A DNA stretch of 64,000 nt from Symbiodinium natans (GCA_905221605.1 CAJNDS010000280.1:364392-428391), one strand, 5' to 3'; positions 10,401 through 19,611 are shown, counted from the first letter of the stretch. The notes: generated by a model from the letters alone, not told the origin. A program made the numbers and translations.

Positions 10401-12528
10401 GATCGAAGCGGCACGCCTCCGAGTACCGACATGCGTATAGAATGGCAGCAATCTCAGGAGGGAGGCGCATGGATGAACAGAGCGAGAGGTTGATAGCCGG
10501 TCCGACAATGGCCTTCAGCCCGGCGGCCTGCATGACTGTCTCGGCTTGCTTCGGTTTGACGATGCTCATACAGAGAATCGAATCCAGCATCGAGACCGCT
10601 GAGAAAAACACTTCTGACGCTCCAGAGGAACGGTGGGGCTTGCCCCAAGAGGGCATCTCGCCTTGCCCCTTTTTCCACGGGCCGGAACTTTGGGCCGTTT
10701 GCCGCAAAAGGGCAGCAGGCAAGGTGGCTGGCGTGTGGAGGTCGGCAGGGACCGCATTGAGACCACAAGTCTTTTGTTCCAACAACTCCGTGACGAAGTG
10801 GTAATTGGGCCGCGATCCTCCAGCGGGCTGTCTGTGGTCGCCAATCATGACATCGAGTGCATGCTTGACGTGCGCCAAGATGGTGTTGGAACCCGGTGTG
10901 CCCAATTGCTGGGCTTCATCTCGGAGGAGCAACTCAACATCCTTTAAACGGTTAATGAGCTGCGAGTAGGGAAAGCTAAGCCTTGCCACAATCGTACCAT
11001 GCGTCGTGGCTACAAGTAGCCCCCGGTACAAATCGTGCACATCAAAGGGGAGCTTATGTGTGTCCTTCTCCTTGTTACCCGGTATGCGAACGATGCGGCT
11101 GCGAACAAATTCATTGCTAGCAGTCGTGAGCCTATCAACCGCTTCGACATAGGCACGAACCGATTCATTGCCATGAGCGGTGTACAGGGTGAGCCGGTTC
11201 GTCAGGCACGCAAGAAGAACTCCTAGAAACGCGCAGGATCGTGTCTTCCCGCTGCCAGGCGCCCCCGTTATGAATACAGAAGTACGATTAGCGGCCAAGC
11301 CGTACGAGCACGCTCCCAGCAGCGCTGCCAGGTGTCCATCCGCCCCCCAAAAGGTATCACAGAGGCACGTAAGGAAGGCGGGACCAACTGCGAGCGCAAA
11401 GATGCTGGCGCGAGTCCTCGGATCGTGCTCGTTGCTCAACGAGTCCTGTGACATGCGTAGACGATCCGCGTGCCACAGCGCAGGAGTCCGGGCGTCCTCC
11501 TGGCCGGGCAGCGGAGAGTCAGGCAGCGTGGCTAACACGCCACTCAGCAGCGTCGGCGTCCATTCTTTGCGATAGGTTTGTTCTTCCGCAAGCCAAAGGT
11601 TAAGGATGCTTTGCAAGGTGTTGGAAGCCCCCGGACCCGCAGTAGGCGATGCCTGCGCAGCTTGCGTTGCGTGCTTGCCTCTGAAGACTTGGCAGACCTC
11701 CGGGTGAATGAGCTGTGCCCATGTGTCGTGCCAGTTCCCTCTCACCACCAGCCCGATAATGAGGACAAGCACTAGATCCGTGAGAAAGCCCGGCAACCAA
11801 TGTGGCTGCCGGATGGCATCAAGAGGCGAGTCTTCTAGCGGAACGCCCAAGGCAACATGTTGCCTTTCCCTAGGCATGTGTAACAGGGCATCCCAAAGCG
11901 GGGTAGAGGCTCCTCCGGGCAGAACTTCAAGCTGGCTGACTCTCGGCAATGAGGGTCGCTGCGCGAATTGGTTGTGCTGTTCATCAGTCAAGAGCAGGGC
12001 AATGGTGATATTGACTGGCTGCATGGCCTTACTTTCGCCAGGGCCGGTGGAAAGCTTCTTCGGGGCAAGGAGCTCTATAAACATGCCTGGGTAGGCCACA
12101 TCTCCCTTGTCTTCTCTCAAGGTAACCAGCAAAGCAGTGCCCTTGGCCGGCACTTTACCAGCGACAGCAAACCACTTTGTAGCCCAGTCAGGGACATCCG
12201 CCAACTCCGGTGTAAGGAGCATGACCGACGCTCGTGGGTAAACTCGATGGAGAAGGCAGATTGGCCACGTATGCGTGCCGGGCTTTATCGCCACAGGGGT
12301 GGCGGCCCGCTTGACCGCAGCTTGCTCTGGGTAGTGATACTGTTCCGAGGGCTCCTCCTCGATTTCTGCTTCCGAGGCCATGGCTAAAAACTGATAACCC
12401 AGCACGTGGGCACTTTTAGGAAGATACATACATGAAGTTGCGTGGAAAGCGGCCGACCTTAATACTGGCCGGCCAGAGCCAGACATCCAGTTTGGCGCGT
12501 CCCCAGTCAGGCAGGTCAGAGGGGTCAA
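7330..12528 (-). CDS. SF1 (UPF1-like) helicase of a putative mobile element
   Basis: The frame is 1732 residues. The likely start is M50 (ATG at 12381, MASEAEIEEE) or M34 (ATG at 12429); upstream only non-ATG codons open it. Helicase motifs appear in SF1 order: Walker A GAPGSGKT at 422-429, Walker B/motif II DEAQ at 537-540, motif III-like GDHRQP at 563-568, SMRLPPEI at 686-693 (the counterpart of QYRMHPEI in UPF1 proteins), IGMVSQY at 786-792, and a motif VI-like segment ARATSSFTRG at 893-902. A hydrophobic stretch lies at 248-262. Residues about 1150-1430 are proline-rich and probably disordered. The region after ~1440 is conserved in the degenerate copy at 42202-44011. The expected role is ATP-driven unwinding or RNP remodelling for an element; this is inferred. 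The last ~45 residues follow a one-base shift near 7475 and are not genuine. An ordinary host UPF1/ZNFX1-like gene is less likely because of the copies. Confidence 0.8.
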   Translation of the reverse strand: MTPLTCLTGDAPNWMSGSGRPVLRSAAFHATSCMYLPKSAHVLGYQFLAMASEAEIEEEPSEQYHYPEQAAVKRAATPVAIKPGTHTWPICLLHRVYPRASVMLLTPELADVPDWATKWFAVAGKVPAKGTALLVTLREDKGDVAYPGMFIELLAPKKLSTGPGESKAMQPVNITIALLLTDEQHNQFAQRPSLPRVSQLEVLPGGASTPLWDALLHMPRERQHVALGVPLEDSPLDAIRQPHWLPGFLTDLVLVLIIGLVVRGNWHDTWAQLIHPEVCQVFRGKHATQAAQASPTAGPGASNTLQSILNLWLAEEQTYRKEWTPTLLSGVLATLPDSPLPGQEDARTPALWHADRLRMSQDSLSNEHDPRTRASIFALAVGPAFLTCLCDTFWGADGHLAALLGACSYGLAANRTSVFITGAPGSGKTRSCAFLGVLLACLTNRLTLYTAHGNESVRAYVEAVDRLTTASNEFVRSRIVRIPGNKEKDTHKLPFDVHDLYRGLLVATTHGTIVARLSFPYSQLINRLKDVELLLRDEAQQLGTPGSNTILAHVKHALDVMIGDHRQPAGGSRPNYHFVTELLEQKTCGLNAVPADLHTPATLPAALLRQTAQSSGPWKKGQGEMPSWGKPHRSSGASEVFFSAVSMLDSILCMSIVKPKQAETVMQAAGLKAIVGPAINLSLCSSMRLPPEIAAILYACRYSEACRFDLTGGVPRLLMPPGPTLQHLLGRPLRSFAGRWMETCRWVRVPDQDETQTKLGRSYDLSMVLADIVLTFGHQVYPDSPIGMVSQYARIVTQMKFMLQSSLPADPLGDDDMSLLEACQTAPDFPLTGAPTTWSLVTFRTFLMNHIGSLKRFFGAITTACSTGPTFGIGVFVTCRASGFLFSSEAGFARATSSFTRGLGALVFVAPHYSDGIGACFQMAACATGGLIECAEYVRTQASLWSMDGPGVAKALHKQAFRERTVASIVLPAERKVGLDLFEAPPLHQAWALKATWGDKREVLYRTLKQEGWGSPSFTSNSYSGTIASLQTRGFVLEPLPNAVYCVPFQPVREGDGVAQYLTCLLGDTSIRTPPKRGSAQRADPAFEHKAGIMRAPRGLHLLPVRTGKAASETAIDVDSPGNSPVPASSHSPDVVAATVVEVLTPLQSPAQSEAITNARHGERWGTPWLKPRAAGGSIAAAVSPPPAAKRDVSRTPCGTPTRERGPLRTELATTEPAVVPAVSPSALDACVTTPSSEVAHRIGGSSAASCPPRSGGNIRDPPPGVRRPPSPRTRPMHATFPEGIRTVEASQPPCAKSPTDSLGLTEPKSYLPMPPHGPTPIPARPVPAVQARKESRPLVLDKDGSQHLEPPKAKPRGPSEPSGTRDPSAPACAPIMQSNTGSVCDLMWRALAAGHHFGKNVKPRPYMSLRDSQHLTTHCQQLRAYRADEVFLNGIPNQLQDSEMLIGIADTLLHLPETFPAAYLKVYDPIITQCLRLSGALQHFDLAEMLDCPVPQLDKARLSESLVGYGFLTTAQYIADLFSAVSDLPSVINASFPAMLSYADPDYWLGALLLAFESHQKGPLERTAGLPIVIGFPESDNKITDLQINVPPAAMVAFLAGRAYRCPKCPTTKYMMDAHSGLPQVTGQASQEALQAWAAAAKHTDVEKARLAQPNLNTFLGITLQGTETLGQRHYQEFRPDLPLPISLTPSGLLLRPRWPTKTLNTFGQFITWNGLTLLTEWLFFYGECCP

Positions 12529-12631
12529 AACATGGGGACAAGGCCCGTATGAACAGGGATTTCTTCCCTTGCTCAGGGGCTACGGCGGCTTGCACTCCCG
12601 TTTGGCAATCCTACCTGGTCCTGACTTATTC
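12382..12631. promoter_or_regulatory. Spacer between divergent genes
   Basis: About 250 bp separate the preferred ATG of the helicase (12381, minus) from the first in-frame ATG of the hydrolase-like gene (12632, plus). Transcription of both genes must start in or beyond this space, so a bidirectional promoter is plausible. I see no TATA box or other recognisable element, and dinoflagellate promoters are poorly defined. Confidence 0.3.
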
Positions 12632-14434
12632 ATGGCGAACCGATACGCCGAGGTTATACCCCCTCCTTTTGTGCATGGATATGGTGCCAAAGGCAAAAAC
12701 ATCTTGCCGCAGTGGGGGAGTGTGGTACGGCTGCCTACTCTGCCCGAGTCGGTCTGGGGCAACGGGGACACCGTCCCTCTGTGGGCCTCTGTTGGGAAAA
12801 AGGGCAGTGGACCAGTGCGGCTCCAGCTCTTCCCTGGAGTCCTCATGTTTTGGAAGAAAGATGCCCTATCTTCCTGCAGGGCCACCCCGAAATGGCGCAG
12901 TCGACCCAATACCCCAACTGGGCCGCTTGCTCTTCTTGCTGCCGCTGCGCATGCTTGGCTGGCCCAGGTGGATCTGCCGTGGCCTCTCTTTGCTGCAGAC
13001 ATAAAGGTCACGCCGCTGGGCCTCAGTCAATACTGGGATGATGGACTTGCAATGCGTGTGCAGCAAGCCCTGGCAGCCTTTGCCTTTCCTGCCTACCAGT
13101 ACCCGCCCCCAAAGCCTCACCTAACCCCCTCAGGGGAATGTCGGTCGCTCTTCATTAGCGGGATGCATGGGAAAGCCGAGAATACGCCCTCCACTGTGTC
13201 GGGTAGCATCATTCACACAGGCAATTCCTATGCATTCACTGGCTTAGAAATGGAAACAGTCCGGGACGACCAGGGCAAAAAAGTCCGATATGAGGACACA
13301 CAACGCCCGTTGTTGCTTTCGACCAGCGGTAATGCCGCACATGCACTGCTGCTCCTGCCCCAAGCCGCCCAGCTGTGGGCACGTGCTCTGTATCCTCAGG
13401 TCGAAGGATGCGGTCTGCCAGCGGCGGTTCGTGCTAGAATCAGCTCGGTAGAAGCCTCCCTGACAATGTGCCCGGCCCTAGCTCACTTGCACATGCCACA
13501 TACTGCTGCGCTGACCGCTCTGCATGTGGGCCTCGCCGCGGGGAGAGCTGGCGAGTGCAAACTGTGCGTTACGGGTTTCTCTGCTGGGTCGTATACGGGC
13601 GCTGCTGTGGCTATCGCTTGGCATGAGCGCCAAAAGCTTCCTGACTGCAAGGGCGATTTTGTCCACATCAAGGCACGTTTGGGTGGCATTGCCATGCCAC
13701 GGGCCATGCTGCAATATATCCTGGGTTCGGAATTGCGGCACGCTGTTAGTCTTGTCCATCATGAGAGCGACCAGCTTTGTATCTTCCGGCCCAGCCAGGC
13801 AGCAAGGATGCAAGCGATTGGCGCGGGAGCGCGTCTCTACTACTTCACTGGACCTGAGTCGCTTGGCAGTGGTGGACACTCTTATGGTCACTTTGTCCAA
13901 AGTGAAGAGCTATTCCAGCTCACGCCGGGGGATTATGTGCATAAGGAATTGACTAAAAAGATTTGTGGCCTGGCCGACCCCCGGATGGATCGCACAGTGC
14001 GGGCAGGTTTGATGGGGGTTGCGTGTGGCTCTGTCCAGCTTTCGGATAAGTCTAAAACTTTCATCAACTCCGTGCTGGGACGGCAAATCAAACGCCCCGA
14101 TCTGGAGGCGTTTCTCCGGATACCTTCCACTGAGAACCGGAGCATTGCCAGTCTCCGTGCTGACTGTACCCAAGTCCTCCTAACGGATGCCAAGCCGCAT
14201 CTGGCTGATTTGCCGCCCCCGTATCATGAACTTGGTCCCACGATGAAGCTTGTTTTGGGTATGTGGCTCCCCCACCTGTCGTTAGAACGCCTGGTTGAAA
14301 CACAAAGTCAGAATGCTTGTGAGCAGTGGTTCCGGCAAGAGGGGTGTTGCGTAGACATTGCCGATAATGGATCTGGTCCAACGGCACCTGCTCATGCATA
14401 CCAGGCAATGGAGTGGGCACTTCACTGGGCATGA
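12569..14434 (+). CDS. Alpha/beta-hydrolase-like protein
   Basis: The frame opens at a TTG. The first ATG is residue 22 (12632, MANRYAEVIPPPF), giving about 600 residues. A nucleophile-elbow sequence VTGFSAGSYTGAAVAIAW places a candidate catalytic Ser at 338 (G-F-S-A-G). A candidate acid follows at D401 (VHHESDQLC) and a candidate His at 437 or 441 (GGHSYGHF). The order Ser, Asp, His and the spacing fit the alpha/beta-hydrolase fold (lipase or esterase type). No signal peptide is obvious. The N-terminal ~320 residues match nothing I know. The gene is divergent from the helicase and overlaps the 3' end of the next minus gene by 347 bp. The substrate is unknown. The fold call rests on motifs only. 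Confidence 0.6.
   Translation: MLRGYGGLHSRLAILPGPDLFMANRYAEVIPPPFVHGYGAKGKNILPQWGSVVRLPTLPESVWGNGDTVPLWASVGKKGSGPVRLQLFPGVLMFWKKDALSSCRATPKWRSRPNTPTGPLALLAAAAHAWLAQVDLPWPLFAADIKVTPLGLSQYWDDGLAMRVQQALAAFAFPAYQYPPPKPHLTPSGECRSLFISGMHGKAENTPSTVSGSIIHTGNSYAFTGLEMETVRDDQGKKVRYEDTQRPLLLSTSGNAAHALLLLPQAAQLWARALYPQVEGCGLPAAVRARISSVEASLTMCPALAHLHMPHTAALTALHVGLAAGRAGECKLCVTGFSAGSYTGAAVAIAWHERQKLPDCKGDFVHIKARLGGIAMPRAMLQYILGSELRHAVSLVHHESDQLCIFRPSQAARMQAIGAGARLYYFTGPESLGSGGHSYGHFVQSEELFQLTPGDYVHKELTKKICGLADPRMDRTVRAGLMGVACGSVQLSDKSKTFINSVLGRQIKRPDLEAFLRIPSTENRSIASLRADCTQVLLTDAKPHLADLPPPYHELGPTMKLVLGMWLPHLSLERLVETQSQNACEQWFRQEGCCVDIADNGSGPTAPAHAYQAMEWALHWA
14088..14434. other. Antisense overlap of two convergent reading frames
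   Basis: The hydrolase-like frame (plus) and the DxD-protein frame (minus) overlap by 347 bp at their 3' ends. The plus frame looks protein-like to its stop (ERLVETQSQNACEQWF). The minus frame becomes less protein-like in the overlap. One of the two tails is probably an overextension. Confidence 0.6.
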
Positions 14435-16028
14435 TGACTAGCTGCAGGGCTCGGCTCAACGCAGTACCAATGGAAGTCACCGCACTAGCGACGTTGCTAG
14501 GGATGCAAAAGCGAGGGGGCCGGGGAGTTTTGCCGTCCGGAGCATTCGGGTAGAAGATGACCAATCCCCCATTTGCTTCAAGCTGGTCCTCGGACGCACA
14601 AACCATGCCAATTGAGTTTGGCGATCGGGCCCCACACGGTATGGACCCGTCCGGCGAGCAACTCCACGGCGAGGCTGGAAGCGAGCCACAGGGCTGTGTC
14701 TCGTCCGTCTCGACTTCCATGCTGCCCAGTGACTCCGTCGAGAGGGTATTGGGCAGTAGATCGAGGACTGCAAACCTTCGCAGCTCTTCTGCTTCCCACC
14801 TGGCAGTGAACAAGGTGTCATGGTCAAGCAACATCAAGACCACCCCTGGCGCAAGGACTCTGAGGACTGCCAGAATTTCGGGCCCCGCCCACGTAAAGTG
14901 CACAGAAGCTAACCCCGCTTCCTTGGTGTTTACCAAGATGGGAAACCACCTCTCTTTAAACGGGCCTTCCCACTGCATGCGTGCTACCAAATGCCGGACA
15001 AAGTAGGGGAAATGCGGAATAGACAAGAAGCAGCGACTGTCCGTGACTAAGAGCAGGACATGGGCTCCTGCGGACTCAGCAGCCCGGAGCTGTGGAAGTA
15101 GGCAGCCGAGTAGTGCAGTGTAGTCGATCTCTGGGTGGAGACCTTGCGGCTCAGGCGGTTCGCCGGAAATGGCTCCAGAGGCCAGTCTCAATGGCAGGAT
15201 GCCGCTAGGGGTGGGCTCAGGGAAATTCTGATTACTTTCTAGTGCCTGCGCGAGGTCCTCAGGCTCCGGAGGCCCCGGCGCATGGTCAGCACTGAGAGTG
15301 CGAAGCTGGCATATAGCCTGCATTGCGGTCGCAGCAAGGACCTGTGGACCTGGGTAGCTAGGGACCTGCCACGGTGGCAGGTCGGCTGCAACTGGCGCGG
15401 GAGGTGGCCTCCCATGTGGAAGTCGCGGCTCAATCCTACTGACCGCACCCACTGGGTACTCGCCAACACGTGGAGGAATCGGCGGTATGGGAGGGCGAGG
15501 ACTATTGTTCGGCCAGCAGACCCTAGGTGGATTAGGTGGTGGAGTGTGCCCGGGCCCGGGAGACAGGGCTGTCTCCCTACCCACTCCTTGTTCGGTGACA
15601 ACACTCGCCCAAGGGGGAAGGTCTATCGCGTCACCAGGCAAAGCACTGTGCGTGGACACCGCTCGCCCCATGAGGGCACTGCTATGCGGCATGGTGCCGA
15701 TGCCTGGTCTCCATGCATGCAGGAGAAAACAGCGAACCGTGGGTTGCCGAGCGAAGCAGACGGCGTTGCTGTTTCTCAAAAAGGCAGAGTGGTCCAGACA
15801 CAACAAAGGTTGTATTTCCGGCGGGAAGTATTGGCACCAACCGGCAACATCAAGTTCGTGAGGCAGGATGACGCCGGCTTGCATCTGCCTGGTCATTGCG
15901 ACATCACTGGTCCCTAAAGTGGCAAGTGCAGTGAGTTGCCCTCTCCTGGCAACGTGAACTTGGAGTGCTTGCGCTCCAACCCGGATCACATACGGTTGAC
16001 AGGCATACGACTCCATGGCATCACTCAC
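14088..16028 (-). CDS. Proline-rich protein with DxD motif, possibly glycosyltransferase-like
   Basis: The frame is 646 residues. The first codon is GTG, and the first ATG is residue 5 (16016). Residues 1-110 form a Cys/Trp-containing globular segment. Residues 155-225 are very proline-rich and probably disordered. Residues 300-500 look globular: HVLLLVTDSR at ~323-332, LVARMQWEGPF, then VVLMLLDHDTLF with a DxD pair at 402/404, and ANGGLVIFYPN near 485-495. A DxD after hydrophobic strands, followed by a glycine-rich strand, recalls GT-A glycosyltransferases, but the evidence is thin and a viral-type accessory protein is equally possible. The last ~115 codons lie antisense to the hydrolase gene. 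That tail may be non-native; a true end near 14430 is plausible. Confidence 0.55.
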   Translation of the reverse strand: MSDAMESYACQPYVIRVGAQALQVHVARRGQLTALATLGTSDVAMTRQMQAGVILPHELDVAGWCQYFPPEIQPLLCLDHSAFLRNSNAVCFARQPTVRCFLLHAWRPGIGTMPHSSALMGRAVSTHSALPGDAIDLPPWASVVTEQGVGRETALSPGPGHTPPPNPPRVCWPNNSPRPPIPPIPPRVGEYPVGAVSRIEPRLPHGRPPPAPVAADLPPWQVPSYPGPQVLAATAMQAICQLRTLSADHAPGPPEPEDLAQALESNQNFPEPTPSGILPLRLASGAISGEPPEPQGLHPEIDYTALLGCLLPQLRAAESAGAHVLLLVTDSRCFLSIPHFPYFVRHLVARMQWEGPFKERWFPILVNTKEAGLASVHFTWAGPEILAVLRVLAPGVVLMLLDHDTLFTARWEAEELRRFAVLDLLPNTLSTESLGSMEVETDETQPCGSLPASPWSCSPDGSIPCGARSPNSIGMVCASEDQLEANGGLVIFYPNAPDGKTPRPPRFCIPSNVASAVTSIGTALSRALQLVIMPSEVPTPLPGMHEQVPLDQIHYRQCLRNTPLAGTTAHKHSDFVFQPGVLTTGGGATYPKQASSWDQVHDTGAANQPDAAWHPLGGLGYSQHGDWQCSGSQWKVSGETPPDRGV

Positions 16029-16545
16029 CGAACATGGCAGGCCAAACTCATGTGACTACCACACAGACAGCGGACAACCACGAGGCAACCTTCAGACACC
16101 AAGATCCCTGGAAGCCCAAACACCAACAAAGGAGGACACCAAGAAGGGGAGGACCAAACCCCAAGCAGAGCACACAGGAGAGAAGAAACAGAGAGGCGAG
16201 AAACAAACAAAAACCAGTCAGGAGCGTAATTACCCTCAACACAAGGGGCACCTCGTTCAGCCAGCCAGCCACCCTGAGCTTGAGCCAAGGCACATCCAAC
16301 ACGCAACCTGAAAAGGAATGCAGCGTGTCGTCGCAGGTGGCTGTTACTTGTGGCTGCAATGTGCTGCATGTACAAAGCAATGACCTGGAGACAATGACAT
16401 CCTTTACTTTGTCCGTGCACAGTAGTAGCACCAGAATGCAGGCATACCTCGGTTGCTGGTCTGTCTGTAGCGACAACACAAGGCCCGGCGCGCATAAATC
16501 GATTAAAATGGAAAAAGGGAGGCACTCTCTACCCTGCCCCAACGA
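16029..16545. other. A/C-rich spacer, no gene seen
   Basis: On plus the segment is rich in ACCACACAG and GAGAGAAGAAACAG-like phrases. Frames of ~160 residues open on minus but are low in complexity and unrecognised. It lies between the DxD-protein start and the 140-residue ORF, so it could hold their 5' and 3' untranslated parts. Confidence 0.4.
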
Positions 16546-16968
16546 CTACTCCGGGAGCTCGATATGGTCCGCCAGCAGCCAATCAGGGTCGCTCAGCAAT
16601 GCAGGCCACACCACATGCTCCGGGTCCTTGCCGATAACCACCTGGCGGATTGTGAGGCCGGGGGCCCAGGGGTACTGCGTGCGTCCGTAGCCCTTGAAGG
16701 CAGTAAAGTGCGAGTCTTCGGTAAGGGCTTCTGTGACAGGAGGCACGCGATGATTGCCCCGTACCGAGTAGCACATCCGAAGGTGATGCTGGAAGGTCTC
16801 TACGTCCTTTCGTCCGCAATAGACTAAAATTCGTGTCTCCTCGCTCGTGGGGGCTGGCAGCAAAGAAGGCAGCCTAATGGGGCCCATGCAAACACAAGCC
16901 CGGAAGGTCGCAGCGCACTTCACTGTTGCAAAGAGTTGACACGCTGCACGGGTGGGAGAGGCAGGCAT
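16546..16968 (-). CDS. Small ORF of unknown function, possibly a gene 3' part
   Basis: The frame is 140 residues. The C-terminal ~95 residues look like a folded protein (RILVYCGRKDVETFQHHLRM, YGRTQYPWAPGLTIRQVVIG, LLSDPDWLLADHIELPE). I do not recognise the family. It has the same orientation as the DxD protein and the helicase, and the same compositional feel. It may be the last exon of a gene whose upstream part near 17.0-17.2 kb is broken. The N-terminal ~45 residues are Cys/Ala-rich and less convincing. Confidence 0.45.
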   Translation of the reverse strand: MPASPTRAACQLFATVKCAATFRACVCMGPIRLPSLLPAPTSEETRILVYCGRKDVETFQHHLRMCYSVRGNHRVPPVTEALTEDSHFTAFKGYGRTQYPWAPGLTIRQVVIGKDPEHVVWPALLSDPDWLLADHIELPE

Positions 16969-16984
16969 ACTCAGTAATGGGGCA

Positions 16985-18835
16985 ATTATGCGAAGGCCTA
17001 ACCTTTGCTGCGTTCACGCTCTTACTAGCAGACAAAGGCCAGTGCAATGCGCAAAGCACTTCCTTGGCGTTCTCGCTCTTACTAACCAAGGGAAGCGCAC
17101 AAACAGACAGACACCCACCTTCCGCGTCCACGACGGCAAAATCAACACCAGCAACATGTAGTGCTCTCGGCCGGGTGGGCCTGACGAGTGCAGTTTGGGC
17201 CAATCGAGAATGATGCGCGGCGTTCAACAGCAAACATTGATCTCAGACTGCGGCAAAAACATGCTCCTATCTTCACATGCACCGCAAAGTTAAAAGGTTT
17301 GGTGAAAATGAATTCGCACTTGCGACATAATGCAGATACCTTACGCCGAAGCTATCCGTACTGCACATATGCGCAAGAAACTCAAAATACCGTGCTTGCG
17401 GAAGGAAACGGGCGTTCCCAACAGATATTAAATTCAACAACTCGGTAGAAAACATTTAAATTAGTTGGCAACAGAGAACGGGCGTTCTCAAACAACTTAA
17501 CTGAGTGACAGAACAACTGAGAGCACAGTTGACGTCACTTTAGAAGGTTGGGAGCGGGCGTACCCAACAGTCAGTGTGCACAGACAAAGACTAAAAGGCA
17601 AACCAAGCATGCGGTGTTGACAAAGCTGAAATCCAAAGCAAGCAATGGATTCTTCTTGCAAGCGTGCGCTTACAAGGAACTGCGCAATGCTAAGGAGCCC
17701 CAGCTACAAAGCAAACACAGAACCAAGCACTTCTACGCCTCTGAGCTGTCTCAGAGGGGGCCGCCAACTACGAGTAGGGTTCCAAGCAAGGTCAAACCTT
17801 TAGCAACGGCCTCCACCCTTCCTACGGCTTCACTGGTGGCTTGACCACCTCGAGCAATCGCGGGTTTCTGTGTAAGGGTTTCTGCAGGGTTTCTGTGGGT
17901 TTTCTTATGTAGGTCGTGCGCAGATCTTGAAGCTTCCAGTGGAGCTTTGTGAGGGTTTCTGCAAACTCCGCGGGGTTTCGATTGGTTTTCTGATGCTTTG
18001 TGCGGCTTTGAAACAAAAATGTCAGAAGCTTCAGCGAGGAAGCTTATGAAACCCTGGATTTCCTCAGTGTAACTTTAAGTTTTGGAATTTGTCACATGAT
18101 GCGGTCGGCGCTCGTCCAAATAGGCAAGATGGAAGCGGTGCAGTGTGTCGTGCGGCATTGGTGCTTGTTTGGGCGGATTCGTGAACCGACTGCAAAAAAC
18201 TGTCAGTCGAGCACAAAGCTCCGCAGGCAGACAAAAAGGGAATTTCCAGACCTTCTTGACTTTGCGCACTTGCTGCTTCACTGCCTTTGTATGTTGCTTG
18301 GAAAGAACCTTGCAACCATGTCCGACAGCTTGCATGTTTGACACAAGGCAGCCAGCTGTTCTTTTGCTTTGCGGCGCTCTCGCTTGAGACGCTCTATCTT
18401 CTGGTGGGGCGGGCGTTTCCTGCCGGAAACGGTCATTTCCTGGAAAACTACAAAGCACAGCACACGCGTCTCTTGTCAAATGCAACACGCCGCCTGTAGC
18501 AAAGCCACTGGCGCTCCATTTTGGATGTGCTACGACACCAACCTCCCCGTCCATAGCTACAAGCTTCTGTACAAGCAGACACCAATTCAAAGGCACCTCA
18601 CAGTAGTGCTCGGACGCAGAACCGGCTCGCTCATTATGATCTGCCGATCGGAGAAGCAACCAAGCCAGACACTGCGCGACCCTTGGAGAGATGCACAAAC
18701 TTCCGCCACCGGGGTGTCCGCCTTCGCCTAGCCCCAAAGCTCGACCTGTGCGGGCAGCAAGAAGAGACCTGAGATGCGTCAAGATCGTCCTTGAGCCAAG
18801 CCTCGCAGTGAGCACTCAGCGTACCGCTGCCACGT
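16985..18835. other. Non-coding spacer with short repeats
   Basis: The phrase CGCTCTTACTA occurs twice about 63 bp apart (17026 and 17089). GGGCGTNCCCAACA-like words recur near 17408, 17474 and 17553. From 17865 to 18000 there is a degenerate GGGTTTCTG tract. A frame of 246 residues spans 18075-18815 on minus. It has no recognisable domain and overlaps sequence repeated at 41878-41975 (GCCCCAAAGCTCGACC and CTCGCAGTGAGC-like words), so I treat it as repeat DNA. Confidence 0.4.
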
Positions 18836-19500
18836 AGTTGCGCAGGGTGGTAGTTTTTTAACTTGTCTTTTTTTGCACGAAAACAAGCCAAGTCAAAGCA
18901 CTTGCCTGTGTTGTTTTGGTGTGTGTTTGCTTTGGTTTCGCACATACAGCTGGATTAGCCCAGCGGCTCCTGGCTGCCTGGCTGCATCACTTCTAATTCT
19001 CTCTGCCATTAGTATCCACCTCCACAACCTCACCTGGCAGCGCTGATTCGGTTGCAGTGTAGTCCCTTTTCCACCACAAAACACAACCACCAACTAGCAG
19101 CAACCCGCAAGAACAAGTCTCCCACGCTTAGTACTCGAAGTCGTTGCAGAAGTCCAGGTAAATCGAGCAGCGCACACAGAAAGGTCGCAAAATGCGAGGG
19201 TGCCAGATCATCAAAACCACCATCTATAGCCACTGATGCAAAGAAGGTCAGCCGGCAAGCTGTAAATCGAAGAGCAACAGCAGAATTACCAACCGACACG
19301 GTGAGGCACCAGGCGCGAAAAAAGGAAGGTACAAAATGCCCAAAAAAGAGAAAGCAAGGCCAGCACGCACCCCATGGTGGTCAGCCAGTGGGACTTGTTG
19401 GCAAGAACAATGGATGTCAGACTGGTGGTCAGCCAGAGTGGTTGCAAGGGCCGAGGGCTTTTTCAGACTCCTTGTTTGCCATTGGCAGTACAGCACCAGA
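18835..19500 (-). repeat. Copy of the helicase-element 3' region, inverted
   Basis: Read on minus, this segment matches 44240-45010 on plus. Shared words are CTGACCACCATGGGG, TTTGTACCTTCC, CTCACCGTGTCGG, TTCGATTTACAGCTT, GGTGGTTTTGATGATCTGGC, CTCGCATTTTGCGACC, TTGCGGGTTGCTGCT and GTGTGTGTTTGCTTTGG. At 44 kb the segment follows a helicase copy, so it is probably the 3' region of that element family. Here it precedes the minus-strand gene block, as if a second element lies upstream in tandem. Confidence 0.8.
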
Positions 19501-19611
19501 AGCTGTTGCTTGGTTGGGTACTTGATCGGATGAGCAGCTCCGCCAAATCAATGTGCTGTTGTTATGCACAAGGAGCGCCAAGAAAGTTCATGAGTTGGCT
19601 TTGAAGAGTTT

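Noticed and set aside
12432-13004. A 190-codon plus frame overlapping the hydrolase start
   Set aside because: It is a shadow in another frame. The hydrolase frame is longer and carries the catalytic-type motifs.
18075-18815. A 246-codon minus frame
   Set aside because: It overlaps repeat DNA shared with 41.9 kb, has no domain, and composition changes along it.
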